From NCBI RefSeq assembly GCF_008124615.1, contig NZ_VNIB01000003.1, forward strand, positions 186,001 through 250,000: a stretch of 64,000 nt of DNA, read 5' to 3'. Made by a program: the position numbers and the translations under genes. Every line of letters begins with the position of its first letter. Within the stretch, counting starts at the first letter, position 1. Below, piece after piece: positions 25,268 to 33,721 of this stretch. The DNA is from Geothermobacter ehrlichii (GTDB lineage Bacteria > Desulfobacterota > Desulfuromonadia > Desulfuromonadales > Geothermobacteraceae). Under the pieces are notes generated by a model that saw only the letters and a list, made by a program, of their open reading frames with translations, did no database searches and was not told the origin of the DNA.

Positions 25268-25333
25268 CAATCGCATGCACCGGATGCTTACTACGCTGCG
25301 CTCCGTAAGCACCGGTGATGCGTGCCGTTAACA
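25263..25333 (+). other. attC recombination site 2
   Basis: A 71-base site from GCTAAC to GTTAAC. The arm CGCATGCACCGGATGCTTAC pairs with GTAAGCACCGGTGATGCG, leaving single unpaired bases on one side, the hallmark of attC sites recognised by integron integrases. The loop is CTACGCTGCGCTCC. This is the best attC in the window. Confidence 0.8.
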
Positions 25334-25356
25334 GGCAAAAACAGAAAGAATAATTG

Positions 25357-25845
25357 ATGAATGAAATTGCGCTATCCACATTGAAGTACACTGCACCTTT
25401 CATAGCTGGATTCATAATAAAGTCATTTCTTGATTTTGAATCAGCAGCATTCTTAGTCAAGCGGCTAAGCTTGTTGCCAACACGATGGATTTACAGAAGT
25501 AAAGAAACCAACATTTCAGGAATGTGGGAACAAAAGTGGGAAGTAGAAAGTGAAAATTATCCAAAATCAACAGACCGGCATGGTCATACAGAAATGAAGC
25601 AATTTTTCAAATATTGCTATGCGGAGTTTTATTCAAGGGGTGAAAAATACGTCTTTTTTGGAAAACTAAACAAAGAATATTTAACAGGTCGCTGGTATAG
25701 CGCTGACGACGAAAATGGTTATTTTGGTACATTTGAACTCCTATTAAAAAACAGCAACAGCATGTCCGGCATGTGGATTGGTCACTCCAAAGAAACAAGA
25801 GTTATTAACACAGGTAAATGGCACTGGCGACGCTTACCAAAATAA
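25357..25845 (+). CDS. Integron-cassette gene 3: small beta-rich protein with hydrophobic N-terminus
   Basis: A 162-residue protein without a recognised family. The N-terminal 40 residues (TAPFIAGFIIKSFLDF) could contact the membrane. The rest has regularly spaced G-x-W motifs (SGMWEQKWEV, LTGRWYSADD, MSGMWIGHSK, NTGKWHWRR), suggesting a small beta barrel. A membrane helix followed by a beta barrel recalls the Cap15 CBASS effector; this is only a resemblance of layout. ATG 25357 follows AAAGAA; a partial attC follows the stop. Confidence 0.5.
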   Translation: MNEIALSTLKYTAPFIAGFIIKSFLDFESAAFLVKRLSLLPTRWIYRSKETNISGMWEQKWEVESENYPKSTDRHGHTEMKQFFKYCYAEFYSRGEKYVFFGKLNKEYLTGRWYSADDENGYFGTFELLLKNSNSMSGMWIGHSKETRVINTGKWHWRRLPK

Positions 25846-25850
25846 AACCT

Positions 25851-25892
25851 GCTAACAATCTAATGATGAACCGGACTGCCGATACATGAAAG
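25851..25892 (+). other. Truncated attC (left half) at the end of the cassette cluster
   Basis: GCTAAC and then ATGATGAACCGGACTG are nearly the same as the left arm of attC site 1. No complementary right arm is found; ordinary host-like GC-rich sequence follows. The cluster appears cut here. Confidence 0.55.
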
Positions 25893-25975
25893 ATAAAGGG
25901 GGCAGACTTGACAAGTTGACAAAATGTGTAGAGCTTGTATTTTCTGACACCACCCCTGCCAGGGTGACGAGCGCA

Positions 25976-26020
25976 TATGAAAAAAACGGCCAACCGGCAT
26001 TCGCTGGTTGGCCGTTTCCG
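25976..26020 (-). terminator. Rho-independent terminator of the zinc-ribbon operon
   Basis: AAACGGCCAACC and GGTTGGCCGTTT form a 12-bp stem; on the minus strand seven Ts follow the stem. It ends the two-gene minus-strand operon. Confidence 0.85.
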
Positions 26021-26086
26021 CTTCGGGGGGCAGACCTTCGTACCTGGTCGCCCTCTTGTTTGCTGGCCGCGGGGTGCCGCAGCCGC

Positions 26087-26371
26087 TCAGCAGGAGATGC
26101 AGGAGCCGGTTGAGTGCTGGCTGGCGAAAGACGGCGGGAAATGGTTGCCGTGTTGGATGGCAAAGGCGGCGATGGCCAGTACTCCGGCCAGCAGACCGAC
26201 CAGCAGCAACCTGCCGGGGGCGGACGATGTGGTGTCGGTCTGCCGTGGCCGATCGTCCGTTCCGATCCCAAGCGAACGTTGACAGCGCTGGCAGAAATTC
26301 TGGTCCTGGCGACGGGGCGAACCGCAGCCGACGCACTTGTCCAGGGCGCTCATGGTGTCTTGGGCTTTCAT
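26087..26371 (-). CDS. Zinc-ribbon protein with one membrane helix
   Basis: A 94-residue protein. The N-terminal zinc ribbon CVGCGSPRRQDQNFCQRC has two CxxC pairs, followed by a basic linker and one transmembrane helix (RLLLVGLLAGVLAIAAFAI). The C-terminus ends CISC. ATG 26371 overlaps the stop of the upstream gene (ATGA). Function unknown. Confidence 0.7.
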   Translation of the reverse strand: MKAQDTMSALDKCVGCGSPRRQDQNFCQRCQRSLGIGTDDRPRQTDTTSSAPGRLLLVGLLAGVLAIAAFAIQHGNHFPPSFASQHSTGSCISC

Positions 26372-26562
26372 TCGGCCCTCCGCCGTTCGCTGTCCGGACG
26401 GGTGCCTTCGCCGCCCTGTCCACGAATGGGTTCCCTACCGGGAACCACCCAGCTTTCCTGCCGCCTGAAGGCCTGGATCCGGCCATTTACGATCAAGTGG
26501 TCGAGTTGTGAGGTTTTGACAATGTCGTAACGGCCGTCCGGGTATCTGATTGGGACCATCAT
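26368..26562 (-). CDS. GSU3473-like small conserved protein
   Basis: A 64-residue protein starting MMVPIRYPDGRYDIVKTSQLDHLI, a small domain common in Geobacter relatives (GSU3473 family, by recollection). AAGGAGGTGG lies seven bases before the start. It shares an operon with the zinc-ribbon protein. No catalytic residues are seen. Confidence 0.75.
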   Translation of the reverse strand: MMVPIRYPDGRYDIVKTSQLDHLIVNGRIQAFRRQESWVVPGREPIRGQGGEGTRPDSERRRAE

Positions 26563-27024
26563 GAAACCACCTCCTTCTGTGGGCATCTACGTGCTGCCGG
26601 TTCTTTACTGCAAATTGGAAGCCAACCGTTCCGGGGCGCGAAAAGGGGTTTTGGGCCAGCTGGACGTCCGGTATCTGTGGACTATTCAACAAGGCGGTGT
26701 TGAATATCCGGCGGATGGTAGGGGCGGGTTGTCGATTGCCGCCCGCAAGGCCGGATGCGGTTTCGTGGTCGGAAGGGAACGGACAAAAAGGGAATCATCG
26801 TCGGGAGGACCGTTTCCGTTCAGAGATGTGAATGCCACCCCACGGGCGTGGTTCCCTTTGCGGTATACTTGACCTGTCTCTTCATTGTAAAAATCCCCGG
26901 CGAACCGTAGGGTGCGCCTGAGGTTTTTGCAAAGAATCTTCAGCTCAAGCAGTTACACTTTTTATCTGCCATGAACCCCCGGATTCAGGCTTGAGTGAAT
27001 CCGGGATCGATGGAGGCTTGAACC
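26563..27024. other. Divergent intergenic region
   Basis: This 462-base region contains no convincing gene; an open frame of about 100 codons at 26561-26872 has no family features. A hairpin sits near its right end at 26978-27005. Confidence 0.45.
26978..27005 (+). promoter_or_regulatory. Leader hairpin before the 27025 gene
   Basis: CCCGGATTCA pairs exactly with TGAATCCGGG around an 8-base loop, 19 bases before the start codon. It lies in the untranslated leader and could affect translation, or terminate upstream transcripts. Confidence 0.45.
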
Positions 27025-27822
27025 ATGGACAGAAGAGAGCTCACCGGCCTGATTGGCGAGCTTGATCACATTCTCGGTGTCATCAGCCGTTACCGGAAAC
27101 AGAACCAGTATGTCTACCCCCGTCCGTTCGAAAGCTGGTGCAACGGCTACAACCGCATCCTCGATCAGCTGGCGGATGCGGACCTGCCGGTGGCGCACTT
27201 CCGGCTGGAGAAGGACGACTATTCACCGAGCGGCAAGTCGATTCGGCCGGAATCGGTGGACCGGCTGGTGGAGAGTATCCGTGCACTGATTGCCCACCTG
27301 GAGGAGCGGGTCGAGGAGCTGACCCGGGCCCTCGAAGAGAAGCTGGCCGCGCCGCACCCGTTGGCGGAGTATTTTCCCCGAGACGCCGACGGCTCGCCGA
27401 TCGAGCCTTCGCCGGTGAAGAACCTGGTTCTGGTCGCCGTTCCGGCTGGAGCGGTCGGGGAGCGGTTGCTGCGGGAGGCGATTCTGCCGGTGCTGGAAGC
27501 GCGGGGGCTGGACTGTTGCCGGGCGCAGGGATTTCTGGTGGACGAGGCCGCTTTCGCCGAGCTCTGCCGGCAACTCTGTGCCTGCCGGCTGGCGGTTTTC
27601 GCCCTTGCCCGTCGCGATCCCGGAGTCATGCTCGCCCTGGGGTTGGCCCGCGGCATCGGCAAGCCGCTGTTGACGCTGCAGCCGCGAAGCGAGGGGGCCG
27701 TCGCCGTGCTCGGTGAGGCCGGCCTGACCTACTCTGACGCGGAGGAGCTGAAGGCGGAACTCGGTCGGATGCTGTCTCGCCTGCTGGAGAGCGCGGAAGA
27801 CGCAGAGAAGGAGAATGCCTGA
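27025..27822 (+). CDS. Hypothetical protein with C-terminal nucleoside-deoxyribosyltransferase-like fold
   Basis: A 265-residue protein. The first 115 residues are helical (a coiled region VDRLVESIRALIAHLEERVEELTRALEEKL). Residues 135-235 read like a small Rossmann-type sheet (KNLVLVAVPAGAVGERLLREAILPVLEARGL...CRLAVFALARRDPGVMLALGLARGIGKPLLTL), similar in pattern to 2-deoxyribosyltransferase/TIR-like domains that recognise nucleotide metabolites, but without a clear catalytic Glu motif. Its stop overlaps the thioesterase start (TGATG). Confidence 0.55.
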   Translation: MDRRELTGLIGELDHILGVISRYRKQNQYVYPRPFESWCNGYNRILDQLADADLPVAHFRLEKDDYSPSGKSIRPESVDRLVESIRALIAHLEERVEELTRALEEKLAAPHPLAEYFPRDADGSPIEPSPVKNLVLVAVPAGAVGERLLREAILPVLEARGLDCCRAQGFLVDEAAFAELCRQLCACRLAVFALARRDPGVMLALGLARGIGKPLLTLQPRSEGAVAVLGEAGLTYSDAEELKAELGRMLSRLLESAEDAEKENA

Positions 27823-28337
27823 TGAGCAGAAAGCCCGCCAAGTTCTGCCGGGAATCGCGAGCTGTCAAGACGCTGATGGTGCTGCCCCCGGACACCAACA
27901 ACTACGGGACCATGTTCGGCGGCAAGGTGATGTATCACATCGACGATATCGCCGCCATCGCCGCCACCCGCCACGCCCGTATTTCGGTGGTCACCGCCTC
28001 GACCGATTCGGTCGATTTTCTCCAGCCGATCCGCAACGGCCAGTCGGTCTGCCTCGAGGCCTTTGTCACCTGGACCCACCGCACCTCGGTTGAAGTGTTT
28101 GTCAAGGTGGTCGCCGAAGACATGCTGAGCGGCGAGCGCACGGTATGCGCCACTTCATTTCTGACCTTCGTGGCCCTCGACGTCAACGGCGAAAAGCAGA
28201 TGGTTCCCGCCGTGATTCCCGAAAGCGAGCTGGAAAAGTTCCTCTTTGAAGGTGCCCCGGAGCGGGCCCGCAAGCGGCTGGAAAAACGCGAGCAGTCGAA
28301 GGCGCTGGCGGAGCGGTTCAGTAGCGAAGATCTGTAA
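27822..28337 (+). CDS. Acyl-CoA thioesterase (hotdog, YciA/BACH type)
   Basis: A 171-residue hotdog-fold hydrolase. PPDTNNYGTMFGGKVMYHIDDIAAIAATRHAR holds the catalytic Asn/Asp region and VTASTDSVDFLQPI the second strand typical of acyl-CoA hydrolases. It cleaves acyl-CoA to acid and CoA. It is translationally coupled to the 27025 gene. Confidence 0.92.
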   Translation: MSRKPAKFCRESRAVKTLMVLPPDTNNYGTMFGGKVMYHIDDIAAIAATRHARISVVTASTDSVDFLQPIRNGQSVCLEAFVTWTHRTSVEVFVKVVAEDMLSGERTVCATSFLTFVALDVNGEKQMVPAVIPESELEKFLFEGAPERARKRLEKREQSKALAERFSSEDL

Positions 28338-28403
28338 CCTCACTTGCTCCGCTGCGAATTCCATTCATTCTGTCACTTCGCTCTGCCGGCCGTTTTCCCC
28401 CAT

Positions 28404-29309
28404 TCAAGGCCGGCTCTTCCATAGCGCTTCACCCGAATAGACGGCCAGTCCGGCCCAGATGAAGAGAAAGCTCAGCAGGTGACCGCGGCTGAACGGCTCG
28501 TGGTAGAGACCGACCGCCAGCAGAAAGTGCAGGCTGGGGGTGATGTACTGCAGAAAACCGGTGGTGGCCAGGCGCAGCCGGCGGGCGGCGCCGATGAAGC
28601 AGAGCAGGGGAATGGCGGTGACCACGCCGGACAGCGGCAGCAGCAGGTCCAGCCGCAGCGAACCGTTCAGAAAGGCGGCCTGGCCGCTGGCGGCAAACCA
28701 GAACATGCCGGCCAGCGCCAGCGGCGCCAGCAGCAGGGTTTCGACGGTCAGCCCGATCAGGGCGTCGACCCGGGCGATCTTGCGCAGCAGGCCGTAGATC
28801 CCGAAACTGCCCGCCAGGAACAGGGCGATCCAGGGGAGCCGGCCGTACTGGACGGTCAGGGAAAGCACCCCGGCCAGGGCGAGCAGGACGCTGAGCTGTT
28901 GCCAGCGGCTCAGCCGCTCGCCGAGAAAGATAAAGCCGAGCAGCACGCTGAGCAGCGGAGTGATGAAGTAGCCGAGGCTCGACTGCAGCACCTCGCCGAT
29001 CTGCACCGCGTAGATGAAGACCAGCCAGTTGCCGGCGATCAGCAGGGTCGAGCCGCACAGGGTCAGCAGCATCGCCCGGTCGGCGAGGGTCGCGCGGATG
29101 GTGCCGAGCCGGTGGCGCAGCGCCACCAGCAGGGTGAGAAAGACCGCCGACCAGAAGATGCGGTGGCAGACGACTTCCAGCGGCGCGGCACCGGCCAGAG
29201 CCTTGAAGAAGACCGGGAAGGCCCCCCAGAGGGTGTAGGCCGTCAGGCCGAGGAGGACGCCCTGCCGGGAACGGTCGCTGGCGGTCGTTGTGGATGCGGA
29301 GGAATTCAT
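28404..29309 (-). CDS. rarD: EamA-family transporter RarD
   Basis: A 301-residue protein with ten predicted helices of the drug/metabolite transporter superfamily. GLTAYTLWGAFPVFFKAL and VVCHRIFWSAVFL are typical RarD landmarks. Start 29309 gives the family N-terminus; a longer reading adds 65 unconserved residues. Substrate unknown. Confidence 0.92.
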   Translation of the reverse strand: MNSSASTTTASDRSRQGVLLGLTAYTLWGAFPVFFKALAGAAPLEVVCHRIFWSAVFLTLLVALRHRLGTIRATLADRAMLLTLCGSTLLIAGNWLVFIYAVQIGEVLQSSLGYFITPLLSVLLGFIFLGERLSRWQQLSVLLALAGVLSLTVQYGRLPWIALFLAGSFGIYGLLRKIARVDALIGLTVETLLLAPLALAGMFWFAASGQAAFLNGSLRLDLLLPLSGVVTAIPLLCFIGAARRLRLATTGFLQYITPSLHFLLAVGLYHEPFSRGHLLSFLFIWAGLAVYSGEALWKSRP

Positions 29310-29677
29310 GCGGAGAATGTACGCCGGGCCGTGCCGAAAAGCAAGTGTTCTTTGCGGGGTGGGGCAATTTTCGGCAGCCGGCGGAGGCGCCCCGGTTGGT
29401 TTTGTTCCCGAAAGGATGCGTCCGGGTTGTTGTTGGGACAGGTTACGAGTGTACGGTGCGGATGCAGCCAGTCGGCAAGCTCCGGCTCCGGAAAGTTCTT
29501 TCAAATTTATTCTGCTCGCCCCGGATATTCTGCACGGGGCAGTGGAGATCGGTCAGCTCGGCTTCGATATTCCAGTTGCGAAATGAGGGGACAGCCAGCC
29601 CCTTGGCCAGCGCTGGAAGATCGGCTCAATACTCTGCTGGTGGTAGGGAGGGCCTTAGGGGTTGTGCCGCCTTTTGC
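29310..29677. other. Intergenic region beside a decayed locus
   Basis: A 368-base region with no supported gene. It lies between rarD and the remnant gene pair and probably contains decayed sequence; no repeats were recognised. Confidence 0.4.
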
Positions 29678-30313
29678 TCAATCTCCAATGAAGTCGTTTT
29701 TCTTTTCTTGCTCAATCTGCACACGTAGCCCCTGGATATAGCGCTCGACGTATTGCTTGTGCGGGAGGAGGTCCACTGTGTTCATGAGCGGCAACAACGA
29801 TTCCCAATAGCTCACGTGTCCTTGCAGTACAGGTACCTGACTGCCACTCCAGGACCAGCTGCTAGACTCCAAGGAAAGGCGCTTGAATGCATCGAAACTC
29901 CTGTTTCGCTGGACGAATCGCTCAACAAACTGGCGTCTCCTCGCCGGTTGGAACTGCGCTATGACACCGAACAGGAGTACCATGAGGTCCACTTCTTCAC
30001 TCCGCTCGTCGATGAGACGCAACAGGTAGGTATCCTGTTTCTCTCGCACCTCCCCCTCTGCCTCATTGTCTCCCCTGGCTTGGAAGAAGGTTTTGAGGTA
30101 TGGATTTATGGAAACAAAGCTGTCTTGTTCGTAACCGTAGATGCGCTCGATCACCCTGTCCATGATGGCCTGGTGATCCGGCCGAGCCCAGATGAAACAA
30201 TAGTTTCTGTGGTCATCGTGGCTACTCAACCATCCGCGCTCGGCATTCTCATACTTCCACGCGATGTACTCCGTGATGAAGGCGGGATCGAGATCTAAAA
30301 GTTGATTGAACAC
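29678..30313 (-). pseudogene. C-terminal part of a large defence-like protein (remnant)
   Basis: A 211-residue open frame that begins LLDLDPAFITEYIAWKYENAERGWLSSHDDHRNY and is mostly helical, with no family certain. It starts at a GTG overlapping the end of the preceding frame by 19 bases in another frame, has no good ribosome site, and looks like the tail of a longer protein whose middle is missing. Likely a deletion remnant together with 30295-30705. Confidence 0.5.
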
Positions 30314-30705
30314 AGATCAAGATTCACCCCCTTCTCTTGGCAAACTTCGGCTAGTTCGTTTTCCTCCCCTGGATCGAGTTCTCCCGTAAAACAAAAAATC
30401 ACCCTCTCAATTCTGCCAACGGGTACGCCGGTCTTGGATTCGTCAAAGCATTTGTCGAGATCGGCTCTTATCTTATTCAGCAGGCCTGACTGCTGGGTCG
30501 TGTGTTCAGCAAAGACGTAGTTTCCATCGGGTGTCGTGATGAGAGTGTCCGGAGTTCCTGTTTTGACTTTGTTAGCCGCGATGACAGAGCCGATGGAGTT
30601 GACGCGCCCGAGTCCTTTCTCCGCGAGGTATGCGTCAGCCAGTTTCTGGAACTCGCCTCCACTCATCTCAATGAGGGCTTTTTGGATTTGGTTAATTTTA
30701 GACAT
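30295..30705 (-). pseudogene. N-terminal restriction-endonuclease-like domain (remnant)
   Basis: A 136-residue open frame from ATG 30705. IQKALIEMSGGEFQKLADAYL and GTPDTLITTPDGNYVFAEHTTQ match the N-terminal PD-(D/E)xK nuclease-like domain found at the start of very large STAND or similar proteins, with catalytic D and E in GTPD and FAEHTTQ. The frame stops just where the central part of such proteins should begin. It is either a truncated gene or the first piece of one. Confidence 0.55.
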
Positions 30706-30790
30706 CCGAAGATTTTCCAAATGAGCGGAAGTTTTGTTTGGCTAGTAGTTTTGCGGGAGGCCGATGTACAAGTGGTTCGTGTCGCTGAAG

Positions 30791-32251
30791 TTACTCCTCG
30801 CCTTGTTGCGCCAGCTGTTTTCTTTCCCCGTCGGTCAGTCGGTATTTCTGCAACCGGCTGTTTGGCTTTTCCGGGATGGTCATTGCGATCACGCCAAGAT
30901 TCAGCAACCGTTTGATCTGCTTGTGCAACTCGCCGGAAACGGTTTTGTGTCCGAGTTTTCTGGCAAGCTCTGCCTTGCCGGCTGGCCCTTTTTCCAGCAA
31001 AAGGACGATTTTTGCCGCCAGTCGTGACTCTAGCCGTGACTCTAGCCGTGACTCTAGCCGTGATGGGGCTCCGGGCTGGCTTGCGGCCTGGGAAGATTCC
31101 TGAACCGGGATCGCTTCTGCCAATGGAAAGACGAAACGCACCCGCAGACCCAGCTCCCGGATCACGGGGACCGGAAAGCCTTGCGCCGCGATCTGGCTGT
31201 AGATGCGCGGCACCCCGCTGCCCCATTGCTCGATCAGGTTCAGTTCCCGGAACACGCGGGCGATGACCGGGTTGCGGATTTTCGAGACTCCCTGCAACAT
31301 GTCCTCAATTGTGATTCCCGGAGGCAGGATGCCCGGGTTTTCGATCTCGATGCGGTCGTCAAAGAAGGCCACACGGACGGGCGTGCCACGCTGAGACCAG
31401 TCGGCATGGACAAGGGCGTTGATCACCGCCTCGCGCAGAGCCTCCAGCGGAATGCTCCAGATGTCCCGTCGCCGAGTGTCGGAAAAGTCCGCACCGCGCA
31501 TGGCGTGTTTTTTCAAAAACAGCATGATGCTGTCCACGGTCTGGGGCAGTGGCTCCTCGATCTCGATATGGTCGAAGATCTTTGCTTTGTCCGTACCGAT
31601 GAAGCGGCCGCACTGGACCCAGCAATCGGGGAAGTGAAAGGTGCGGTTGCGGCCAAAGAGCAACATGCCGCCCCGGGAGGGAACAGTTCTTCCCTGATCC
31701 TGAACCAGAATCTTCAGCGTGCGCAGGTTCTGTTCATGCAGCTCGCGAACCCCGGCAAAGGCACGGCGGGCGGCGTCAAGATCGAGGTCGTCAATGGTAC
31801 ACTCCGGCATGGGCATCTCGTCGAAGGAGATTCCCTCGACGGTGCGCCGCAGCTCGGCGATCAGTTCCCGGTCCGCCTGGCGGTTGGTGGAGCCGAGCCG
31901 CACGTAAACGCCGTTTTCCGCGCCTTCGGCACGGAGATGGTGGGGACGGGTGCTGCTCAGAAACACCTCGGCCACCAGCAGGGTTTTCCCTTCCACCGTG
32001 AGCATCTCGATGTTCGGCACCAGCCGGGGAGCGATGCCGTCGGCGATCAGGTTGGCCAGTCGCTCTTCCTCGTCAAGGGGGTTTTCGACGCCGACCACCG
32101 ACCGATCGTCGGCAATGCCGATCAGCAAACGGCCGCCGGCGGTATTGGCAAAGGCCACCAGGGTTTTCAGCAGGTTTCTGGGGGAGGAGAGATCCTGCTT
32201 GAATTCCAGGGTCTTGCCTTCTTCACGTTTGAGCAGATCGACGATCATCAT
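30791..32251 (-). CDS. AlbA_2 / Schlafen-like ATP-binding protein with 12-bp repeats
   Basis: A 486-residue protein. The N-terminus is an AlbA_2 domain (EGKTLEFKQDLSSPRNLLKTLVAFANTAGGRLLIGI), the middle carries the HATPase-like region (ALREAVINALVHADWSQRG...IEIENPGILPPGI) of the predicted transcriptional-regulator/RecG-like group, and the C-terminus a winged-helix. Four SRLE-type units lie between (near residue 400), encoded by 12-bp tandem repeats. Functions of this family are mostly unknown; some act in defence. Two adjacent ATGs (32251, 32248) start it. Confidence 0.8.
   Translation of the reverse strand: MMIVDLLKREEGKTLEFKQDLSSPRNLLKTLVAFANTAGGRLLIGIADDRSVVGVENPLDEEERLANLIADGIAPRLVPNIEMLTVEGKTLLVAEVFLSSTRPHHLRAEGAENGVYVRLGSTNRQADRELIAELRRTVEGISFDEMPMPECTIDDLDLDAARRAFAGVRELHEQNLRTLKILVQDQGRTVPSRGGMLLFGRNRTFHFPDCWVQCGRFIGTDKAKIFDHIEIEEPLPQTVDSIMLFLKKHAMRGADFSDTRRRDIWSIPLEALREAVINALVHADWSQRGTPVRVAFFDDRIEIENPGILPPGITIEDMLQGVSKIRNPVIARVFRELNLIEQWGSGVPRIYSQIAAQGFPVPVIRELGLRVRFVFPLAEAIPVQESSQAASQPGAPSRLESRLESRLESRLAAKIVLLLEKGPAGKAELARKLGHKTVSGELHKQIKRLLNLGVIAMTIPEKPNSRLQKYRLTDGERKQLAQQGEE
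31023..31064. repeat. In-frame 12-bp tandem repeat
   Basis: GTGACTCTAGCC is repeated about 3.5 times in tandem. Each unit adds four residues (ESRL) to the AlbA_2 protein, so changes in copy number keep the frame. Confidence 0.85.
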
Positions 32252-32529
32252 TGCTTCCGCTGGTAGATGGCGTGGAACTTTTGGCTGGAAGCGAGAACCG
32301 GCAAAGGCGCTGTCGGGCGGTTGTCCGGAATGGTCATGATCCTCCCCTCCAAGAATCACGAAAAGACAGGCAAACTCAATATTGGACAGAGTAGCATTTT
32401 TCTCCCGGACCCCCCAAAAGAAAACAGACTCAGGCATTCGGGAATGTAGCTCTGTGCATTTGGGAGAAACATATCGTTTATCTGGGGAAGTCAGGTGCTT
32501 GAGCTACAGCAACATCAAGGGGTTCGGGA

Positions 32530-33717
32530 TCAGGCGGCCGATCTGCTCAGCAGCCGGATGCCCGCCTCCAGCCCTTCCAGCGTCAGGGGAAACATCCGCC
32601 CCTCCATGATCTGCCGGATCATGCCGATCGACTGGGTGAACTGCCACCATCCCTGCGGGGTCGGATTGAGCCAGATGGCGGCCGGGTAGGTGTCGAGCAG
32701 CCGCCGCAGCCAGACTTCGCCCGGTTCCTCGTTGTGGTGCTCGACGCTGCCGCCGGGCATGACGATCTCGTAGGGGCTCATCGCCGCGTCGCCGACGAAG
32801 ATCAGCTTGTAGTCGGAACCGTAGGTGTGCATCAGCTCCCACAGGTCGGTCCGTTCGGCCCGGTAGCGCCGGTTGTCGCGCCAGACGCTCTCGTAGACGC
32901 AGTTGTGGAAATAGAAGTATTCCAGGTGCTTGAATTCGCTGCGGGCGGCGGAGAAGAGCTCTTCACAGACCCGGATGTGCTCGTCCATTGAGCCGCCGAC
33001 GTCGAAGAAGAGCAGCACCTTCACCTTGTTGTGGCGCTCGGGGACCAGTCGCAGGTCGAGGTGGCCGGCGTTGTCGGCGGTGGCGCGGATGGTGGCGGGC
33101 AGGTCGAGCACTTCCGGCGCGCCCTCGCGGGCGAAGTGGCGCAACCGGCGCAGGGCCAGCTTGATGTTGCGGGTGCCCAGCTCGACCGAGTCGTCGAGGT
33201 TTCTGAACTCGCGCCGGTCCCAGACCTTGACCGCCCGCCGGTGGCGGGAGCGGTCCTGGCCGATGCGCACCCCTTCCGGGTTGTAGCCCCAGGCGCCGAA
33301 GGGAGAGCGGCCGGCGGTGCCGATCCAGCGGTTGCCGCCCTGGTGCCGTTCCTTCTGCTCGGCCAGACGCTTCTTCAGGGTTTCCATCAGCTTTTCGAAG
33401 CCGCCCAGGGCCTCGACCCGCGCCTTCTCCTCCTCGGAGAGCACCAGCTCGGCAAGTTTGCGCAGCCACTGCTCGGGAATCTCCTTTTTCAGCTCTTCGT
33501 CGAGCTCGGTGATGCCCTCGAAATAGCGGGCGAAGACCCGGTCGAACTTGTCGAAATGGGTCTCGTCCTTCACCAGGCAGAGCCGCGCCAGGTAATAGAA
33601 ATCCTCGACGCTGCCCCAGACCACCTGCTTTTCCAGGGCCTCGAGCAGGCTGAGGAATTCGCGGATGGTGACCGGGATTCTGGCCTCTTTGAGCTGCAGG
33701 AAGAAATCGACCAGCAT
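32530..33717 (-). CDS. VWA-domain protein (CoxE-like)
   Basis: A 395-residue protein. The C-terminal half is a von Willebrand A domain with the metal site VLLFFDVGGSMDEH, in which the usual DxSxS has a Gly in the first Ser position. It works with a MoxR-type AAA+ ATPase, encoded directly upstream, in metal-insertion or complex-assembly tasks. Start 33717 (MLVDFFLQL) is four bases after the MoxR stop. Confidence 0.9.
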   Translation of the reverse strand: MLVDFFLQLKEARIPVTIREFLSLLEALEKQVVWGSVEDFYYLARLCLVKDETHFDKFDRVFARYFEGITELDEELKKEIPEQWLRKLAELVLSEEEKARVEALGGFEKLMETLKKRLAEQKERHQGGNRWIGTAGRSPFGAWGYNPEGVRIGQDRSRHRRAVKVWDRREFRNLDDSVELGTRNIKLALRRLRHFAREGAPEVLDLPATIRATADNAGHLDLRLVPERHNKVKVLLFFDVGGSMDEHIRVCEELFSAARSEFKHLEYFYFHNCVYESVWRDNRRYRAERTDLWELMHTYGSDYKLIFVGDAAMSPYEIVMPGGSVEHHNEEPGEVWLRRLLDTYPAAIWLNPTPQGWWQFTQSIGMIRQIMEGRMFPLTLEGLEAGIRLLSRSAA

Positions 33718-33721
33718 CGCG

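Noticed and set aside
25263-25333. The hairpin after the OLD gene as a simple terminator
   Set aside because: There is no T run, the stem has single extrahelical bases and R-box ends, and its left arm recurs after the other cassette genes, which fits attC better.
26561-26872. A 103-codon plus-strand open frame in the divergent gap
   Set aside because: Overlaps the start and leader of the GSU3473-like gene, has no domain or good start context.
31023-31064. Tandem 12-bp repeats as a CRISPR array
   Set aside because: No spacers, too short, in frame within a coding region.
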